NCBI RefSeq assembly: GCF_009674625.1
Contig: NZ_WKJQ01000001.1
Location: 248,001-312,000, forward strand
DNA from: Haloferax marinum
GTDB taxonomy: Archaea; Halobacteriota; Halobacteria; Halobacteriales; Haloferacaceae
Length of the DNA: 64,000 bases
Direction of reading: 5' to 3'
Below the pieces are notes generated by a model. That model saw only the letters and a program-made list of their open reading frames with translations. It searched no databases and was not told where the DNA came from. Positions 1 to 12,101 of the stretch are shown in pieces. Each line of letters starts with the position of its first letter. Position 1 is the stretch's first letter. The position numbers were made by a program, and so were the translations under genes.

Positions 1-1
1 C

Positions 2-511
2 GAGGCGTCGAAACTCGCCCGTGAACGCTACGCTGAGTACTTCCACCACCACTACGACATGCAACTCGCCGGCCTGCGCTTTTTCTCCGTCTATCAGGGC
101 TTCGGCGGCGCGGAAGAACACAAAGGCGAGTACGCGAACACCGTCGCACAGTTCGCCGACAAGATAGCCAACGGCGAGCGCCCCGAACTCTTCGGGGACG
201 GGTCCCAGACCCGCGACTTCACGCACGTAGACGACATCGTCCGTGGCATCGAACTCGCTGCCGACAACCGACTGAACGGTATCTACAACCTCGGGACGGG
301 CGAGAGCTACTCGTTCAACGAGATGGTCGGGATGATAAACGAAGTGCTCGGAACCGACGTGGAACCGAAGTATATCGAGAACCCACTGGAGGTGTACGTC
401 CACGACACGATGGCCGACTGTACCAAGATTCGTGAGGCGACCGGATGGGAACCCGAGATTACGTTCGAAGAGGGCGTCGAACGCGTCTGCGAACCGTACC
501 GCTCCGACTAA
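2..511 (+). CDS. NAD-dependent sugar-nucleotide epimerase/dehydratase, 5'-truncated by the window edge
   Basis: This is the C-terminal part of an extended short-chain dehydrogenase of the UDP-glucose 4-epimerase type; the N-terminal NAD-binding half lies outside the window. The open frame runs from the edge and begins E-A-S-K, so the Lys is probably that of the catalytic YxxxK pair with the Tyr just cut off. It is followed by LRFFSVYQGFG and by GDGSQTRDFTHVDD, the substrate-domain motif seen almost unchanged in the epimerase at 56797-57786. Such enzymes interconvert UDP-hexoses or uronic acids for surface glycans. The exact substrate cannot be told. Family call is firm, specificity open. Confidence 0.85.
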   Translation, partial: EASKLARERYAEYFHHHYDMQLAGLRFFSVYQGFGGAEEHKGEYANTVAQFADKIANGERPELFGDGSQTRDFTHVDDIVRGIELAADNRLNGIYNLGTGESYSFNEMVGMINEVLGTDVEPKYIENPLEVYVHDTMADCTKIREATGWEPEITFEEGVERVCEPYRSD

Positions 512-624
512 CCGCTGGTTCGGACGGCGGAGTCGCTGTTCTTTGTCGCCGGTAGTTTCGACGAAATAGTCCACGATGCTGAGTATTCCGATGCCACTAA
601 ACACCCCGACTGAGTGGATTCACC

Positions 625-1524
625 ATGGAACGGAACGTTCGAATTCTCGGCGCACCGACGGACTACGGTGCGAATCGACGTGGCGTGGATATGGGCCCGT
701 CTGCGATTCGATATGCGGGACTCACGTCACAACTCGAGGATGCTGGTGTCAGGCCGGAAGACGCAGGCGACCTGCGCGTCCCACACCACGCGACCCGCGA
801 CGCCGACGCCGGTGCGGACAACGCGAAGCATATCCACGAGGTCGAAGAAGTCTGTACGGCGCTCGCTGACGCCGTCTCGTCGACGATTGCTGAAGGAGCG
901 ACACCGCTCGCGCTCGGTGGCGACCACTCTATCGCCATCGGGTCGATGGTCGGGAGCGCCCGAGACGCCGACATCGGCGTCGTCTGGTTCGACGCCCACG
1001 GCGACTTCAACACGCCCGGTACGTCGCCGTCTGGAAACGTTCACGGGATGCCCCTCGCCGCAGCACTCGGTATCGGTGACTTCGAGGGTGTCGAGTGGGC
1101 GAACGCCGCGGGTCTGAGAGAAGAAAACGTCGCTATCGTCGGCCTCCGCGACGTCGACGTAAACGAGACGGCGGCGATTCACGCCAGCGACGTCACTGCC
1201 TACACGATGTCCGACATCGACGAACACGGCATCACCGAGATAACGCAGGAGGCACTCGACGTGGCGACGAGCGGAACCGACGGCATCCACGTCAGCCTCG
1301 ACCTCGACTGGTTGGACCCCAGAGAAGCACCCGGTGTGGGGACCCCTGTCCGCGGTGGCGCAACTTATCGTGAGGCGCACGCCGCGATGGAACTCGTCGC
1401 CGAATCGGGCGCGATGCGCTCGATGGAACTCGTGGAGGTCAACCCCATCCTCGACCAGCACAACGAGACTGCAGCGCTCGCGACCGAACTCGCCGCCAGC
1501 GCTTTCGGGAAGCGTATCCTCTGA
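625..1524 (+). CDS. rocF: Arginase (ureohydrolase family)
   Basis: A 299-residue Mn-dependent ureohydrolase, expected to hydrolyse arginine to ornithine and urea in the cytoplasm. Metal ligands are visible: His101 in GGDHSIAIG, Asp123/His125/Asp127 in WFDAHGDF, and Asp226/Asp228 in SLDLDWLDP. The N-terminal RRGVDMGPSAIRYAGL and the loop SPSGNVHGMP resemble arginase more than agmatinase, so arginase is preferred, though agmatinase activity is not excluded. It starts at the first ATG after a stop-rich gap of about 110 bases. Its stop overlaps the next start (TGATG), so arginase and the Nudix gene form a two-gene operon. Confidence 0.85.
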   Translation: MERNVRILGAPTDYGANRRGVDMGPSAIRYAGLTSQLEDAGVRPEDAGDLRVPHHATRDADAGADNAKHIHEVEEVCTALADAVSSTIAEGATPLALGGDHSIAIGSMVGSARDADIGVVWFDAHGDFNTPGTSPSGNVHGMPLAAALGIGDFEGVEWANAAGLREENVAIVGLRDVDVNETAAIHASDVTAYTMSDIDEHGITEITQEALDVATSGTDGIHVSLDLDWLDPREAPGVGTPVRGGATYREAHAAMELVAESGAMRSMELVEVNPILDQHNETAALATELAASAFGKRIL

Positions 1525-1994
1525 TGGCTGCCCCGAGAGACGCCCCGGCCCCGCACGACTTGGCCGCCGGTGTCGTCGTCATACGTGACGACGGCATCCT
1601 CGCCGTCTACGAGAAAGACCGTTGGGGACTCCCGAAAGGTGGGTCCGAACCTGGGGAGTTCTTCTACGAGACGGCCGCCCGCGAGGCAGCAGAAGAGACC
1701 GGAATCGACGTCGACATTCAGTCACTCGCGTTCACGAGTGAGATTCGCGGCCCTGACAGACGTATCTACCTGCAGCGATTCTATCACGCGACTGCCGTCA
1801 GTCCGGAGGCGACGCCGACGCCGAGCGACCCGGACGACGAAATCGAGGACGCGGCGTTCATCCCCCTGTCGGAACTCGGACGGACGTTCACGTATCGCCC
1901 ACGGGTCGAACCACTCCGTGATTGGCTCGAAGACCGCAAACCGAGACACTACACGTACGACCTGACGAACGAACCGTCACACGTCGACGAGTAA
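1524..1994 (+). CDS. Nudix hydrolase
   Basis: A 156-residue Nudix protein that should cleave a nucleoside diphosphate linked to another group. The Nudix box is complete: from Gly-40 area, G-x5-E-x7-R-E-x2-E-E-x-G reads as GSEPGEFFYETAAREAAEET. The fold begins at LAAGVVVIRDDGILAVYEK. Substrate cannot be deduced; candidates include ADP-ribose, dinucleoside polyphosphates and oxidised nucleotides. It is translationally coupled to arginase by a one-base overlap. A T-rich stretch about 40 bases past the stop probably ends the transcript, and the next gene (gyrA) converges on it. Confidence 0.85.
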   Translation: MAAPRDAPAPHDLAAGVVVIRDDGILAVYEKDRWGLPKGGSEPGEFFYETAAREAAEETGIDVDIQSLAFTSEIRGPDRRIYLQRFYHATAVSPEATPTPSDPDDEIEDAAFIPLSELGRTFTYRPRVEPLRDWLEDRKPRHYTYDLTNEPSHVDE

Positions 1995-2028
1995 GCTCTG
2001 TAGAACCCCTCGAATCGATTTAGGGCCG

Positions 2029-2041
2029 TCCGTTTCATTTT
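2029..2041 (+). terminator. T-rich probable terminator after the arginase/Nudix operon
   Basis: The run TCCGTTTCATTTTT lies in the 81-base gap between the converging Nudix and gyrA genes. Archaeal RNA polymerase commonly stops at T tracts on the coding strand without a hairpin. No strong hairpin is seen. Assignment is by position and composition only. Confidence 0.45.
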
Positions 2042-2075
2042 TGCAAGAAAACAGCGTACAGCGTCGGAAGAGTCG

Positions 2076-4694
2076 TTATTCCTCGGCTGGGCCGTCTGAG
2101 TCGTCTGCGTCGGCCGCGTCGCCGGAGTCGTTCGTCTCCGCCAGTTCGTCCAGTTCGTCGGCGTCTGACGCCACTTCGTCTTCGAGTTCTTCGTCTTCGG
2201 TCGTCATCGTCGGCGGAATCACGTCGACGGAGGCGACGGTGTCGCCCGCGTCGAGGTCCATGACGATGACGCCCATCGTGTTGCGCCCGACCGTCGAGAT
2301 ATCTTCGACGGGGGTGCGGACGATTTGGCCGTCGTCGGACATGACGACGAGGTGGTCGCCTTCGCCGACGGTGTTGATGGCACAGACGGGGCCGTTTCGT
2401 TCGTTCGTCTTGATGTCGATGAGGCCCTTTCCGTTACGCGACTGCGGGCGGTACCTGTCGAGGTCCGTGCGCTTACCGTAGCCGTTTTCGGTGACGGTCA
2501 GAATCCAACTGTGGTGTTCTTCGTCGATTGCGGCGACACCGGCGACTCTGTCGTCGCCCGTGAGTTTGATGCCGCGAACACCGCGGGCCGAGCGACCCAT
2601 CGCCCTGACTTCGTCTTCGTCGAAGCGGATAGACATCCCCTGTTCGGTGCCGATGACCAGGTCGTGGCCACCGTGGGTGACTTCCACGTCGGCGAGTTCG
2701 TCGCCGTCGTCGAGTTTGGTGGCGATGATACCCGTCGAGAGGATGTTCTGGAACTCGTCGATGTTGGTGCGCTTGATGTACCCACTGCGGGTCACCATCG
2801 TCAGGTAGCCGTCGACCTCCTCTATGTCGTCGCAGTTGACGACGGCGGTAATCTCTTCACCGTCGTCGAAGTCGAGCAGGTTGACCGCGGACTTCCCGCG
2901 GGCAGTCCGAGACATCTCCGGCACCTGGTAGGCTTTGAGTTGGTAGACCTGTCCGTGGTTGGTGAAACACAACAGGTCGTCGTGGGTGTTCGTGACGAAC
3001 ACCGACGACACTCTATCGCCTTCTTTCAGGTCAGTCCCGATGATGCCCTTTCCACCGCGGTGCTGGGCGCGGAAGCGCGAGACGGGCATGCGCTTGATGT
3101 AGTCGTCTTCGCTGACGACGACGACGACGTCCTCTTCGGGGATGAGGTCCGCACGCGTGACTTCGCCAGTGTTGGCGACGAACGACGTCCGCCGGTCGTC
3201 GGCGTACTCGTCTTTGATGTCGAGGAGTTCGGACTCGATGACTGCGTCGAGTTCCTCCGCGTCGCCGAGGATAGTTTCGAGGCGTTCGATGGTCGCCTGG
3301 ACGTCCTCGTACTCGTCTTCGATTTCGGCCGCCTCCATCGAGGTGAGCGAACCGAGTTGCATCGAGACGATGTGGTTGGCCTGGTCTTCGGAGAAGTCGA
3401 AGGTGGGCAGCGGTTCGCCGTCGACTTCGACGACGACCTCGCCGCGGAGGGCGGCCTTCGCGTCGTCACGACTCTCAGAGTTCCGAATCGTCTCGACGAC
3501 GTCGTCGATGTTGTCGAGCGCTTTCAGGCGGCCTTCGAGGATGTGTGCTCGGTCTTCGGCCTCGGCGAGTTCGTACTCGGAGCGCCGGCGCACCACGTCA
3601 CGGCGGTGGTCGAGGTAGTGCTGGAGCGTCTCCTTCAGCGTGAGGACTCGCGGTTGGCCGTCCACGAGGGCGAGGTTGATGACGCCGAACGTGGATTCGA
3701 GGTGGTTATCGAGCAGTTGGTTCTTGACGACTTCTGCAATCGCGCCGCGCTTGAGTTCGATGACGACGCGGATGCCGTCTCGGTCGGATTCGTCGCGGAT
3801 GTCGCGGATACCCTCGATTTTACCGGCGTTGACGTCGTCGGCGATGCGCTCGATGAGGCGGGCCTTGTTCTCCTGATACGGGAGTTCGTTGATGATGATG
3901 CGGCCTTCCTCTTCTTCGACGGTGTAGTCGGCGCGGACACGGACGCGTCCGCGACCCGTCTTGTACGCCTTGTGAACCGCGTTGCGGCCGACGATGTTGG
4001 CACCAGTCGGGAAGTCTGGACCCTTGACGTGTTCCATCAGGTCGGCGACGGTGGCGTCGGGGTCTTCGATGAGTTCGACGGTCGCGTCGATGACTTCACC
4101 GAGATTGTGTGGCGGGATGTTCGTCGACATCCCGACGGCGATACCGGACGACCCGTTGACGAGCAGGTTCGGGAACGACGACGGGAGGACCGTCGGTTCC
4201 TGTTTGCGGTCGTCGTAGTTCGACTGGAAGTCGACGGTGTCTTTGTCGATATCGGCGAGGAGTTCCTCGGCGATAGAGGACATCCGCGCTTCCGTGTACC
4301 GCATGGCGGCCGGCGGGTCGCCGTCGACAGACCCGAAGTTCCCCTGGCCGTCGACGAGGGGATAGCGCATGGAGAAATCCTGCGCCATGCGTGCGAGCGT
4401 GTCGTAGATTGCAGAGTCGCCGTGTGGGTGGTAGTCACCCATCGTCTCGCCCACGATGGACGAGGACTTTCGGTGTGAGGAGTTGGAGGTGACGCCCGCT
4501 TGGTGCATCGCATAGAGGATGCGCCGGTGGACGGGTTTTAGGCCGTCGCGAACGTCCGGGAGCGCACGACCCGCGATGACCGACATCGCGTAGTCGATGT
4601 ACGACTGCTCCATCTCGTCTTCGATGCGAGCGTTTCTAATCTCCGCCGCGATGCCCGCGCCGGGTTCGAAGGAATCAGGTGCGTCAGAACTCAT
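2076..4694 (-). CDS. gyrA: DNA gyrase subunit A
   Basis: An 872-residue type IIA topoisomerase subunit that breaks and rejoins DNA while GyrB supplies ATP energy, introducing negative supercoils. The catalytic Tyr is Tyr133 in [11 protein letters not shown]. The quinolone-determining segment [12 protein letters not shown] has Ser94 and Asp98, the sensitive-type residues at the E. coli 83 and 87 positions. The GyrA box that marks gyrase rather than topoisomerase IV is present as QHRGGKG (544-550), with His for the usual first Arg. Six-bladed C-terminal repeats follow, then an acidic Asp/Glu-rich tail. The start lies one base after the gyrB stop, so the two genes are co-transcribed as gyrB-gyrA. 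Confidence 0.97.
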   Translation of the reverse strand: MSSDAPDSFEPGAGIAAEIRNARIEDEMEQSYIDYAMSVIAGRALPDVRDGLKPVHRRILYAMHQAGVTSNSSHRKSSSIVGETMGDYHPHGDSAIYDTLARMAQDFSMRYPLVDGQGNFGSVDGDPPAAMRYTEARMSSIAEELLADIDKDTVDFQSNYDDRKQEPTVLPSSFPNLLVNGSSGIAVGMSTNIPPHNLGEVIDATVELIEDPDATVADLMEHVKGPDFPTGANIVGRNAVHKAYKTGRGRVRVRADYTVEEEEGRIIINELPYQENKARLIERIADDVNAGKIEGIRDIRDESDRDGIRVVIELKRGAIAEVVKNQLLDNHLESTFGVINLALVDGQPRVLTLKETLQHYLDHRRDVVRRRSEYELAEAEDRAHILEGRLKALDNIDDVVETIRNSESRDDAKAALRGEVVVEVDGEPLPTFDFSEDQANHIVSMQLGSLTSMEAAEIEDEYEDVQATIERLETILGDAEELDAVIESELLDIKDEYADDRRTSFVANTGEVTRADLIPEEDVVVVVSEDDYIKRMPVSRFRAQHRGGKGIIGTDLKEGDRVSSVFVTNTHDDLLCFTNHGQVYQLKAYQVPEMSRTARGKSAVNLLDFDDGEEITAVVNCDDIEEVDGYLTMVTRSGYIKRTNIDEFQNILSTGIIATKLDDGDELADVEVTHGGHDLVIGTEQGMSIRFDEDEVRAMGRSARGVRGIKLTGDDRVAGVAAIDEEHHSWILTVTENGYGKRTDLDRYRPQSRNGKGLIDIKTNERNGPVCAINTVGEGDHLVVMSDDGQIVRTPVEDISTVGRNTMGVIVMDLDAGDTVASVDVIPPTMTTEDEELEDEVASDADELDELAETNDSGDAADADDSDGPAEE

Positions 4695-4695
4695 A

Positions 4696-6831
<2,136 letters not shown>

Positions 6832-9228
6832 ATGACGTCGTTCCAGTCGACGCTCGGCGAAGACGAGGGGATCGCAGAGGAGTTGGCAAAGGGCCAGCGA
6901 GAGATCTCCATCGCCGAGTTCTTCGAAAAGAACAAGCACATGCTGGGCTTCGACAGCGGAGCCCGTGGGTTGGTCACTGCCGTCAAAGAGGCAGTGGACA
7001 ACGCACTCGACGCAACGGAAGAAGCGGGTATCCAACCCGATATCTACGTTGAAATCAGCGAGGTGCGCGACTACTATCGCCTCGTCATCGAAGACAACGG
7101 GCCGGGCATCACGAAAGAACAGGTGCCCAAAGTGTTCGGGAAACTCCTCTACGGTTCTCGGTTCCACGCACGCGAACAGTCCCGTGGTCAGCAGGGTATC
7201 GGTATCTCTGCAGCAGTTCTCTACTCACAACTGACCAGCGGAAAACCGGCGAAGATTACGAGTCGGACCCAAGGCTCTGCGGACGCCGAGTACTTCGAAC
7301 TCGTCATCGACACGGACAAGAACGAACCCGAGATTCGCACGTCGAAGACGACGTCGTGGGACCGCCCCCACGGCACGCGAATCGAGTTGGAGATGGAGGC
7401 GAACATGCGTGCTCGCCAGCAACTTCACGACTATATCCTCCATACGGCAGTCGTGAACCCGCACGCGCGCTTCGAACTCCGGGAACCCGGCCTCGACGAA
7501 CCGATGAAGTTCGAGCGGGCGACCGACCAACTCCCCCAACAGACGAGCGAGATTCGCCCGCACCCACACGGTGTGGAACTCGGGACGCTCCTGAAGATGC
7601 TCAGCGCGACGGAGTCGTACTCGGTCTCCGGATTCCTCCAAGAGGAGTTCACCCGCGTCGGCGCGAAGACGTCCTCGAAGATTATCGACTCGTTCCGCGA
7701 CCGGCACTTCGGCCGCGAGATGACGTGGAAGACGCCCGCGTCCCACGAGGCCGAGGAACTCGTTGCCGTCGTCGAAGACGCCGTCGCCAACAAGGGCAAA
7801 GGACCGACCGCGGCGTTCGCCGAGGAACTCGTCGATATCGTCACGGGCAAGGACAGAATCGCCCACAGCGAACTCGAACAGATAGTCGGCAACGTGGCCG
7901 AATCGGTCGGTGAAGAGACGGACACCTCCTTCGGAGACACCGTCCAGGAGAACGTCGTCGAGGCAGTCTGGCCCGTCCTCACGGAAGACCGTGAGAGCGA
8001 TATCTACGCCATCGTCGACGACGTGACGACGACGAAGAAGAGCGACGCCGGCAAAGTCTCTATCTCCCGGTCTATCGCGACACAGTTCGCCGAGACCACA
8101 GGACCGAAAGACCGCACATCCCACGACGACGTCACGGAGTTCGTCGTCTGGGCGGCCGAGCGGACCAAAGAACGCGAAGACGAGACCTACGGCGAGACGG
8201 CACAAGAGAAGATTATCGACGCGCTGTGGTCGCGGATGCGAACCGTCCCCGACGACGTGCCGAAAGTCCGGGAAATCGCAGGTGACCGCGACATCGCACG
8301 CGACCTCCTCGAAGGCATGCGCGAGGCGGACATCCTCGCACCGCCGACAGATTGTCTGTCGCCCATCACCGCAGAACTCGTCGAGGAAGGCCTGAAAAAG
8401 GAGTTCGACGCCGACTTCTTCGCCGCGGCCACCCGCGACGCCGAAGTCCACGGCGGCGACCCCTTCATCGTCGAAGCGGGCATCGCCTACGGTGGCGAAC
8501 TCAAAGCCGAGGGAAGTATCGACCTGCTCCGATTCGCCAATCGCGTCCCACTGGTCTACCAGCAGGGTGCGTGTACCATCACACACGTCGTCAAGGACAT
8601 TGGCTGGCGGAACTACGGCCTCGACCAACCGGGCGGAAGCGGGATGCCGAACGGCCCCGCCGTCCTCATGGTCCACGTGGCTTCGACGAACGTCCCCTTC
8701 ACGAGCGAGTCGAAAGACGCACTCGCCGACGTTCCGGCGATTCAAGACGAAGTCGAACTCGCGATTCGTGAGGCGGCCCGCGAACTCAAATCCTACCTCT
8801 CGAAGCGCCGGTCGCTCCAGAAGCGCCGCAAGAAACAGGACGTCCTCGGCCGCATCCTCCCGCAGATGGCGACGAAACTCTCGGAGGTTACGGGCCGCGA
8901 CGAACCCAACATCGAAGGTGCGCTCGCTCGTATCATGAACAACGTCAGTGTCGACCGCGACGTCGACGACGACACGGTGACGCTGACGGTGAAAAACTAC
9001 TCCAGCACCATCGAGTCGCCCGACATCACGGATATCGTGACGGCCGAACCGCAGGGCCTCAACGGTGACGCGACCGTGGTCGACTTAGACGGCGAGTGGT
9101 TCGTCAAGTGGAACCCCGAGGTGTCGCCCGGCGACACGGTGACGCTCACGTACACGATTGCAGAGGACGCGTCGTTCGACATCAACGTCGACGGCGTCGA
9201 AGCAGAGAAACTCACGGTGAACGCATAA
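6832..9228 (+). CDS. top6B: DNA topoisomerase VI subunit B
   Basis: A 798-residue GHKL ATPase subunit of type IIB topoisomerase VI, which drives strand passage and decatenation with Top6A. The start [13 protein letters not shown] matches the haloarchaeal family start and lies about 30 bases after a TATA-like box. ATP-site motifs: [11 protein letters not shown] (51-61), IEDNGPGI (86-93), [12 protein letters not shown], and RGQQGIGIS (118-126). The transducer domain ends with a helical Lys/Arg-rich segment (about 654-669) and an Ig-like C-terminal domain (about 705-798). The H2TH region carries a haloarchaeal expansion with an internal duplication (about 345-380 and 431-466). Its stop overlaps the top6A start by one base (TAATG). 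Confidence 0.95.
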   Translation: MTSFQSTLGEDEGIAEELAKGQREISIAEFFEKNKHMLGFDSGARGLVTAVKEAVDNALDATEEAGIQPDIYVEISEVRDYYRLVIEDNGPGITKEQVPKVFGKLLYGSRFHAREQSRGQQGIGISAAVLYSQLTSGKPAKITSRTQGSADAEYFELVIDTDKNEPEIRTSKTTSWDRPHGTRIELEMEANMRARQQLHDYILHTAVVNPHARFELREPGLDEPMKFERATDQLPQQTSEIRPHPHGVELGTLLKMLSATESYSVSGFLQEEFTRVGAKTSSKIIDSFRDRHFGREMTWKTPASHEAEELVAVVEDAVANKGKGPTAAFAEELVDIVTGKDRIAHSELEQIVGNVAESVGEETDTSFGDTVQENVVEAVWPVLTEDRESDIYAIVDDVTTTKKSDAGKVSISRSIATQFAETTGPKDRTSHDDVTEFVVWAAERTKEREDETYGETAQEKIIDALWSRMRTVPDDVPKVREIAGDRDIARDLLEGMREADILAPPTDCLSPITAELVEEGLKKEFDADFFAAATRDAEVHGGDPFIVEAGIAYGGELKAEGSIDLLRFANRVPLVYQQGACTITHVVKDIGWRNYGLDQPGGSGMPNGPAVLMVHVASTNVPFTSESKDALADVPAIQDEVELAIREAARELKSYLSKRRSLQKRRKKQDVLGRILPQMATKLSEVTGRDEPNIEGALARIMNNVSVDRDVDDDTVTLTVKNYSSTIESPDITDIVTAEPQGLNGDATVVDLDGEWFVKWNPEVSPGDTVTLTYTIAEDASFDINVDGVEAEKLTVNA

Positions 9229-10328
9229 TGGCATCCGATTCGAAGACATCCGAGGAGATCGCCCGCGAACGGCTTATCGACCTCGCAGCGGAGTTCTACG
9301 ACCAGTTCGACCGGGGAGAGATTCCCGAGATGAAACTGCCGACGCGGACGAAGAGCAACATCGAATACGACGAAGACTCTCACGTCTGGGTCTACGGCGA
9401 CCGAACCTCGACGCGGTCGGCAAACAGTGTCCGCGGCGCGCGGAAACTGCTGAAAGCCACGTACACCATCGAGTTCCTCGCCCGCCAACTCGACGAAGAC
9501 CGCTCGTCCACCCTTCGTGAACTCTACTACCTCTCTGAGTCGTGGGACGCCCAGGAAGCCCACTTCTCGGACCAAGACGAGTCGAACCAGTTGGTAGAGG
9601 ACCTCGAAATCGTCTCGAACGTCACTCGCGAGGACCTCCACATGCGGCCCGAAGAGTCGGGTGCGACGCTCATGGGTCCGTTGAAGATTCGCGAGCAGAC
9701 CCGCCGTGGCGAACGCGAGATTCACTGCCAGGGCGACGTCGGCGAAGGTGGCTACCAGATTCCGAACAACCCGGACACCATCGAGTTCCTCGAACACGAC
9801 ATCGACTTCGTGATGTGTGTCGAGACCGGTGGTATGCGTGACCGCCTCATCGAAAACGGATTCGACGAGGACTACAACGCACTCATCGTCCACTTGAAGG
9901 GCCAACCTGCCCGTGCGACCCGTCGTATCACCAAGCGACTCCACGACGAACTCGACCTGCCCGTCGTGGTCTTCACAGACGGTGACCCGTGGTCCTACCG
10001 CATCTTTGGCTCTGTCGCGTACGGGTCTATCAAATCTGCCCACCTCTCGGAGTACCTCGCCACGCCCGAGGCCCGATTCGTCGGTATCCAACCCCAGGAC
10101 ATCGTCGATTACGACCTGCCGACCGACCCACTCGCGGATTCGGACATCAACGCCCTCCAGTCGGAACTCGAAGACCCGCGCTTCATGACCGACTACTGGG
10201 AAGAACAGATCGAACTCCAACTCGACATCGGGAAGAAGGCAGAACAGCAGGCGCTCGCGGCCCGTGGACTGGACTTCGTGACCGACGAGTACCTCCCGAC
10301 GCGCCTCGACGAGATGGGCGTCATCTAA
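9228..10328 (+). CDS. top6A: DNA topoisomerase VI subunit A
   Basis: A 366-residue Spo11-type DNA-cleaving subunit that makes double-strand breaks through a Tyr-phosphodiester bond. The active-site segment [10 protein letters not shown] holds Tyr100/Tyr101, the second aligning with the catalytic Tyr of Spo11. The TOPRIM metal residues are Glu199 in MCVETGG and Asp251/Asp253 in FTDGDPW. The start is the ATG overlapping the top6B stop; a longer upstream open frame only runs through the 3' end of top6B. Length is normal for the family. Together with the gyrase operon on the other side of top6B, this puts both type II topoisomerases of the cell within 8.3 kb. Confidence 0.96.
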   Translation: MASDSKTSEEIARERLIDLAAEFYDQFDRGEIPEMKLPTRTKSNIEYDEDSHVWVYGDRTSTRSANSVRGARKLLKATYTIEFLARQLDEDRSSTLRELYYLSESWDAQEAHFSDQDESNQLVEDLEIVSNVTREDLHMRPEESGATLMGPLKIREQTRRGEREIHCQGDVGEGGYQIPNNPDTIEFLEHDIDFVMCVETGGMRDRLIENGFDEDYNALIVHLKGQPARATRRITKRLHDELDLPVVVFTDGDPWSYRIFGSVAYGSIKSAHLSEYLATPEARFVGIQPQDIVDYDLPTDPLADSDINALQSELEDPRFMTDYWEEQIELQLDIGKKAEQQALAARGLDFVTDEYLPTRLDEMGVI

Positions 10329-10330
10329 CG

Positions 10331-10382
10331 GGAACGGCCTGCTTTTTCGGCTTACTGGAACGGCCTGCTTTTTCGGCTTACG
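10331..10382. repeat. Tandem 26-bp duplication in the top6A 3' gap
   Basis: Two head-to-tail copies, 10331-10356 and 10357-10382, are identical except for the last base. Each carries CTGCTTTTTCGG, so the T tract that may terminate top6A is duplicated. The second copy runs over the stop codon of the converging hydrolase gene (TAA as complement of 10378-10380). It looks like a replication-slippage duplication. Confidence 0.9.
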
Positions 10383-11211
10383 GGTAGAGACCGTCGCCGC
10401 GGAACCCCTCGAGGTAGCGTCTGACGATACCGTTGAGTGGTTTCGTTTCTTCGGTCATCAGGTCGTGGCCGACGCCCCTGAACAGCGCTAGCGTCGAGTC
10501 GTCGATGCCGTCTTTCAGTTCGCGGAGTCTGGGTTCGGGGAACAGTCGGTCTGCGTCGCCTGCGGCGACGAGCGTCGGTGTAGAGATGTCGCCCAGAACG
10601 TCTCGACTGTCGTGTTCGAGACACGCCGTACAAGAGACGACGACGTCAGCGGGAACTGCCGGCCGTAAATCGGTGAACCGTCCTGCGAATTCGACGAGAG
10701 GGGGAACGACTGTCTGGCCGGCGCCAGTCGCTGCCTCGCGGACGGTGTCTGCGAGTACGTCGGTCCACTTTCCTTTCCCCGCCCAGTTTCGCCACTGTTT
10801 GATGACGTTCTCTCCGTGTCCCCCGAGTCGAGACCCTGCGGAGACGATGGCGACGGACCCGACGTAGTCTGCATAGTCGGCGGCGAGATACTGGGCGATG
10901 AGGCCACCCATCGACACGCCGACGACGTCTACGGGCCACAGCTCTTGCTCGTCGATAACTGTCGCGTACCCAGCGGCCATGTCACGAGTCGAAGAACCGA
11001 CGGGGATGTGGCGGCGGCGGCCGACGACCCAGACGTCTCTGTCGGCGAACTCGGGGAAGAGTCCCGTGAGCATCATCGCCGTACTTCGTTTGGGGGCACC
11101 ACGTTGGAAGGCGTCGGAGAGGCCGGGAACGACCAATAGCGGGTCACCGTCGGTGTCACCGAACCGGTAGTAGGGTCGGTTGCCACCGAGCATGCCGTAG
11201 TCGAGGTCCAT
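10378..11211 (-). CDS. Alpha/beta-fold hydrolase
   Basis: A 277-residue alpha/beta hydrolase. The nucleophile elbow is VVGVSMGG with Ser100. The likely acid is the Asp in AAGDADRLFPE and the likely His is in FRGVGHDLMTEE, both in family order near the C-terminus. The oxyanion region is the VVPGLSD near residues 27-33. The substrate is unknown; esterases, lactonases and haloperoxidase-like proteins share this pattern. The start is set at the first ATG (complement of 11209-11211); nine further codons upstream would need a TTG. It converges on top6A and stands alone. Confidence 0.8.
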   Translation of the reverse strand: MDLDYGMLGGNRPYYRFGDTDGDPLLVVPGLSDAFQRGAPKRSTAMMLTGLFPEFADRDVWVVGRRRHIPVGSSTRDMAAGYATVIDEQELWPVDVVGVSMGGLIAQYLAADYADYVGSVAIVSAGSRLGGHGENVIKQWRNWAGKGKWTDVLADTVREAATGAGQTVVPPLVEFAGRFTDLRPAVPADVVVSCTACLEHDSRDVLGDISTPTLVAAGDADRLFPEPRLRELKDGIDDSTLALFRGVGHDLMTEETKPLNGIVRRYLEGFRGDGLYP

Positions 11212-11303
11212 GTCTCGATAGACGGTTCGGTGTGGCAAAACCGTTCTGTCTGTTTACAGCTTCTGCGGAGAGAAACCGGAGCGTCGAGACCGGCGTCGTG
11301 GCC

Positions 11304-12014
11304 TCAGACCTGGGTTGGGTCGTCGATGACGACTGGGATACCGCGCCGTGCGACGTCGACGACGAACGCGTCCTCGTCTGCTTCGAGGAGGGGAATCGTG
11401 TCGTAGTGAATCGGGAGCACGAGGTCGGGGTCCAGCGTCTCGGCCAACTCGGCGGCCTCGTGGCGGTCCATCACGACGGTCCCGCCGATGTTGGCGAGGA
11501 ACAGCGACACTTCGAGGTGTTCGAAGCCTTCCAGTGCGTCCGAATCGCCGGGCCAGAAGACTGTCCGGTCACCGATGGAGATGTGGTAGGCACACCCCAG
11601 GCCGCGCGGGTGGTGGGGTTCACCGTTCTCTCGAACGTGCGGTCCGTCAGGCTCGTTGAACGCAGGGAGCGTCCACACGTCCGCCTCACCGACCGTCAGG
11701 AAGTCCTCCTCACCGACGCGAACCGTCTCGTACGGGAGGTCTTCGACCGGTGTTACGTCTCGGTCGATGTTCGCGGCGTCGACACCCTCGAACGCGACGA
11801 CGGTGGCGTCCTGGTCGGCCACCTGCTCGATTGCGTCCGAGTCGTAGTGGTGGTCGTGGGTGACCAAAATCAGGTCGCCGTCGCGGGCGTAGTAGTCGTC
11901 GAGGACGCCGTACCGTCCGGGGTCGAAGTAGACGACGAAGCCGTCGGGTGACTCGATGCGAACCGTCGCGTAGCCGAGCCACGAGACCGAGAGTCCGTCG
12001 TGTTTGATGCTCAT
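11304..12014 (-). CDS. Metallo-beta-lactamase-fold hydrolase (UlaG-like)
   Basis: A 236-residue metal-dependent hydrolase of the MBL fold, in the branch of UlaG-like L-ascorbate-6-phosphate lactonases and YtnP/YycJ-type proteins. It begins with LSVSWLGYATVRIE and has the metal motif THDHHYDSD, a further metal Asp in FWPGDSDAL, and a late His in DLVLPIHYDT. The variant motif (HDHHYD in place of HxHxDH) and the compact length fit this branch. The substrate is not deducible. The ATG is the complement of 12012-12014. It is separated by about 90 bases from the ligase on either side, and no operon is obvious. Confidence 0.75.
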   Translation of the reverse strand: MSIKHDGLSVSWLGYATVRIESPDGFVVYFDPGRYGVLDDYYARDGDLILVTHDHHYDSDAIEQVADQDATVVAFEGVDAANIDRDVTPVEDLPYETVRVGEEDFLTVGEADVWTLPAFNEPDGPHVRENGEPHHPRGLGCAYHISIGDRTVFWPGDSDALEGFEHLEVSLFLANIGGTVVMDRHEAAELAETLDPDLVLPIHYDTIPLLEADEDAFVVDVARRGIPVVIDDPTQV

Positions 12015-12101
12015 AGTCGACAGGTGGGCCTACCGGATGAAAAACGCGACTACTGCGAGCCATAGTTGCTCGTTACGTCCAGCAGTGGACGACCCGTCTA
12101 C

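Noticed and set aside
2325..4478. 717-codon plus-strand open frame opposite gyrA
   Set aside because: Antisense shadow of gyrA caused by high GC and biased codons; Val/Asp/Arg-rich with no motif.
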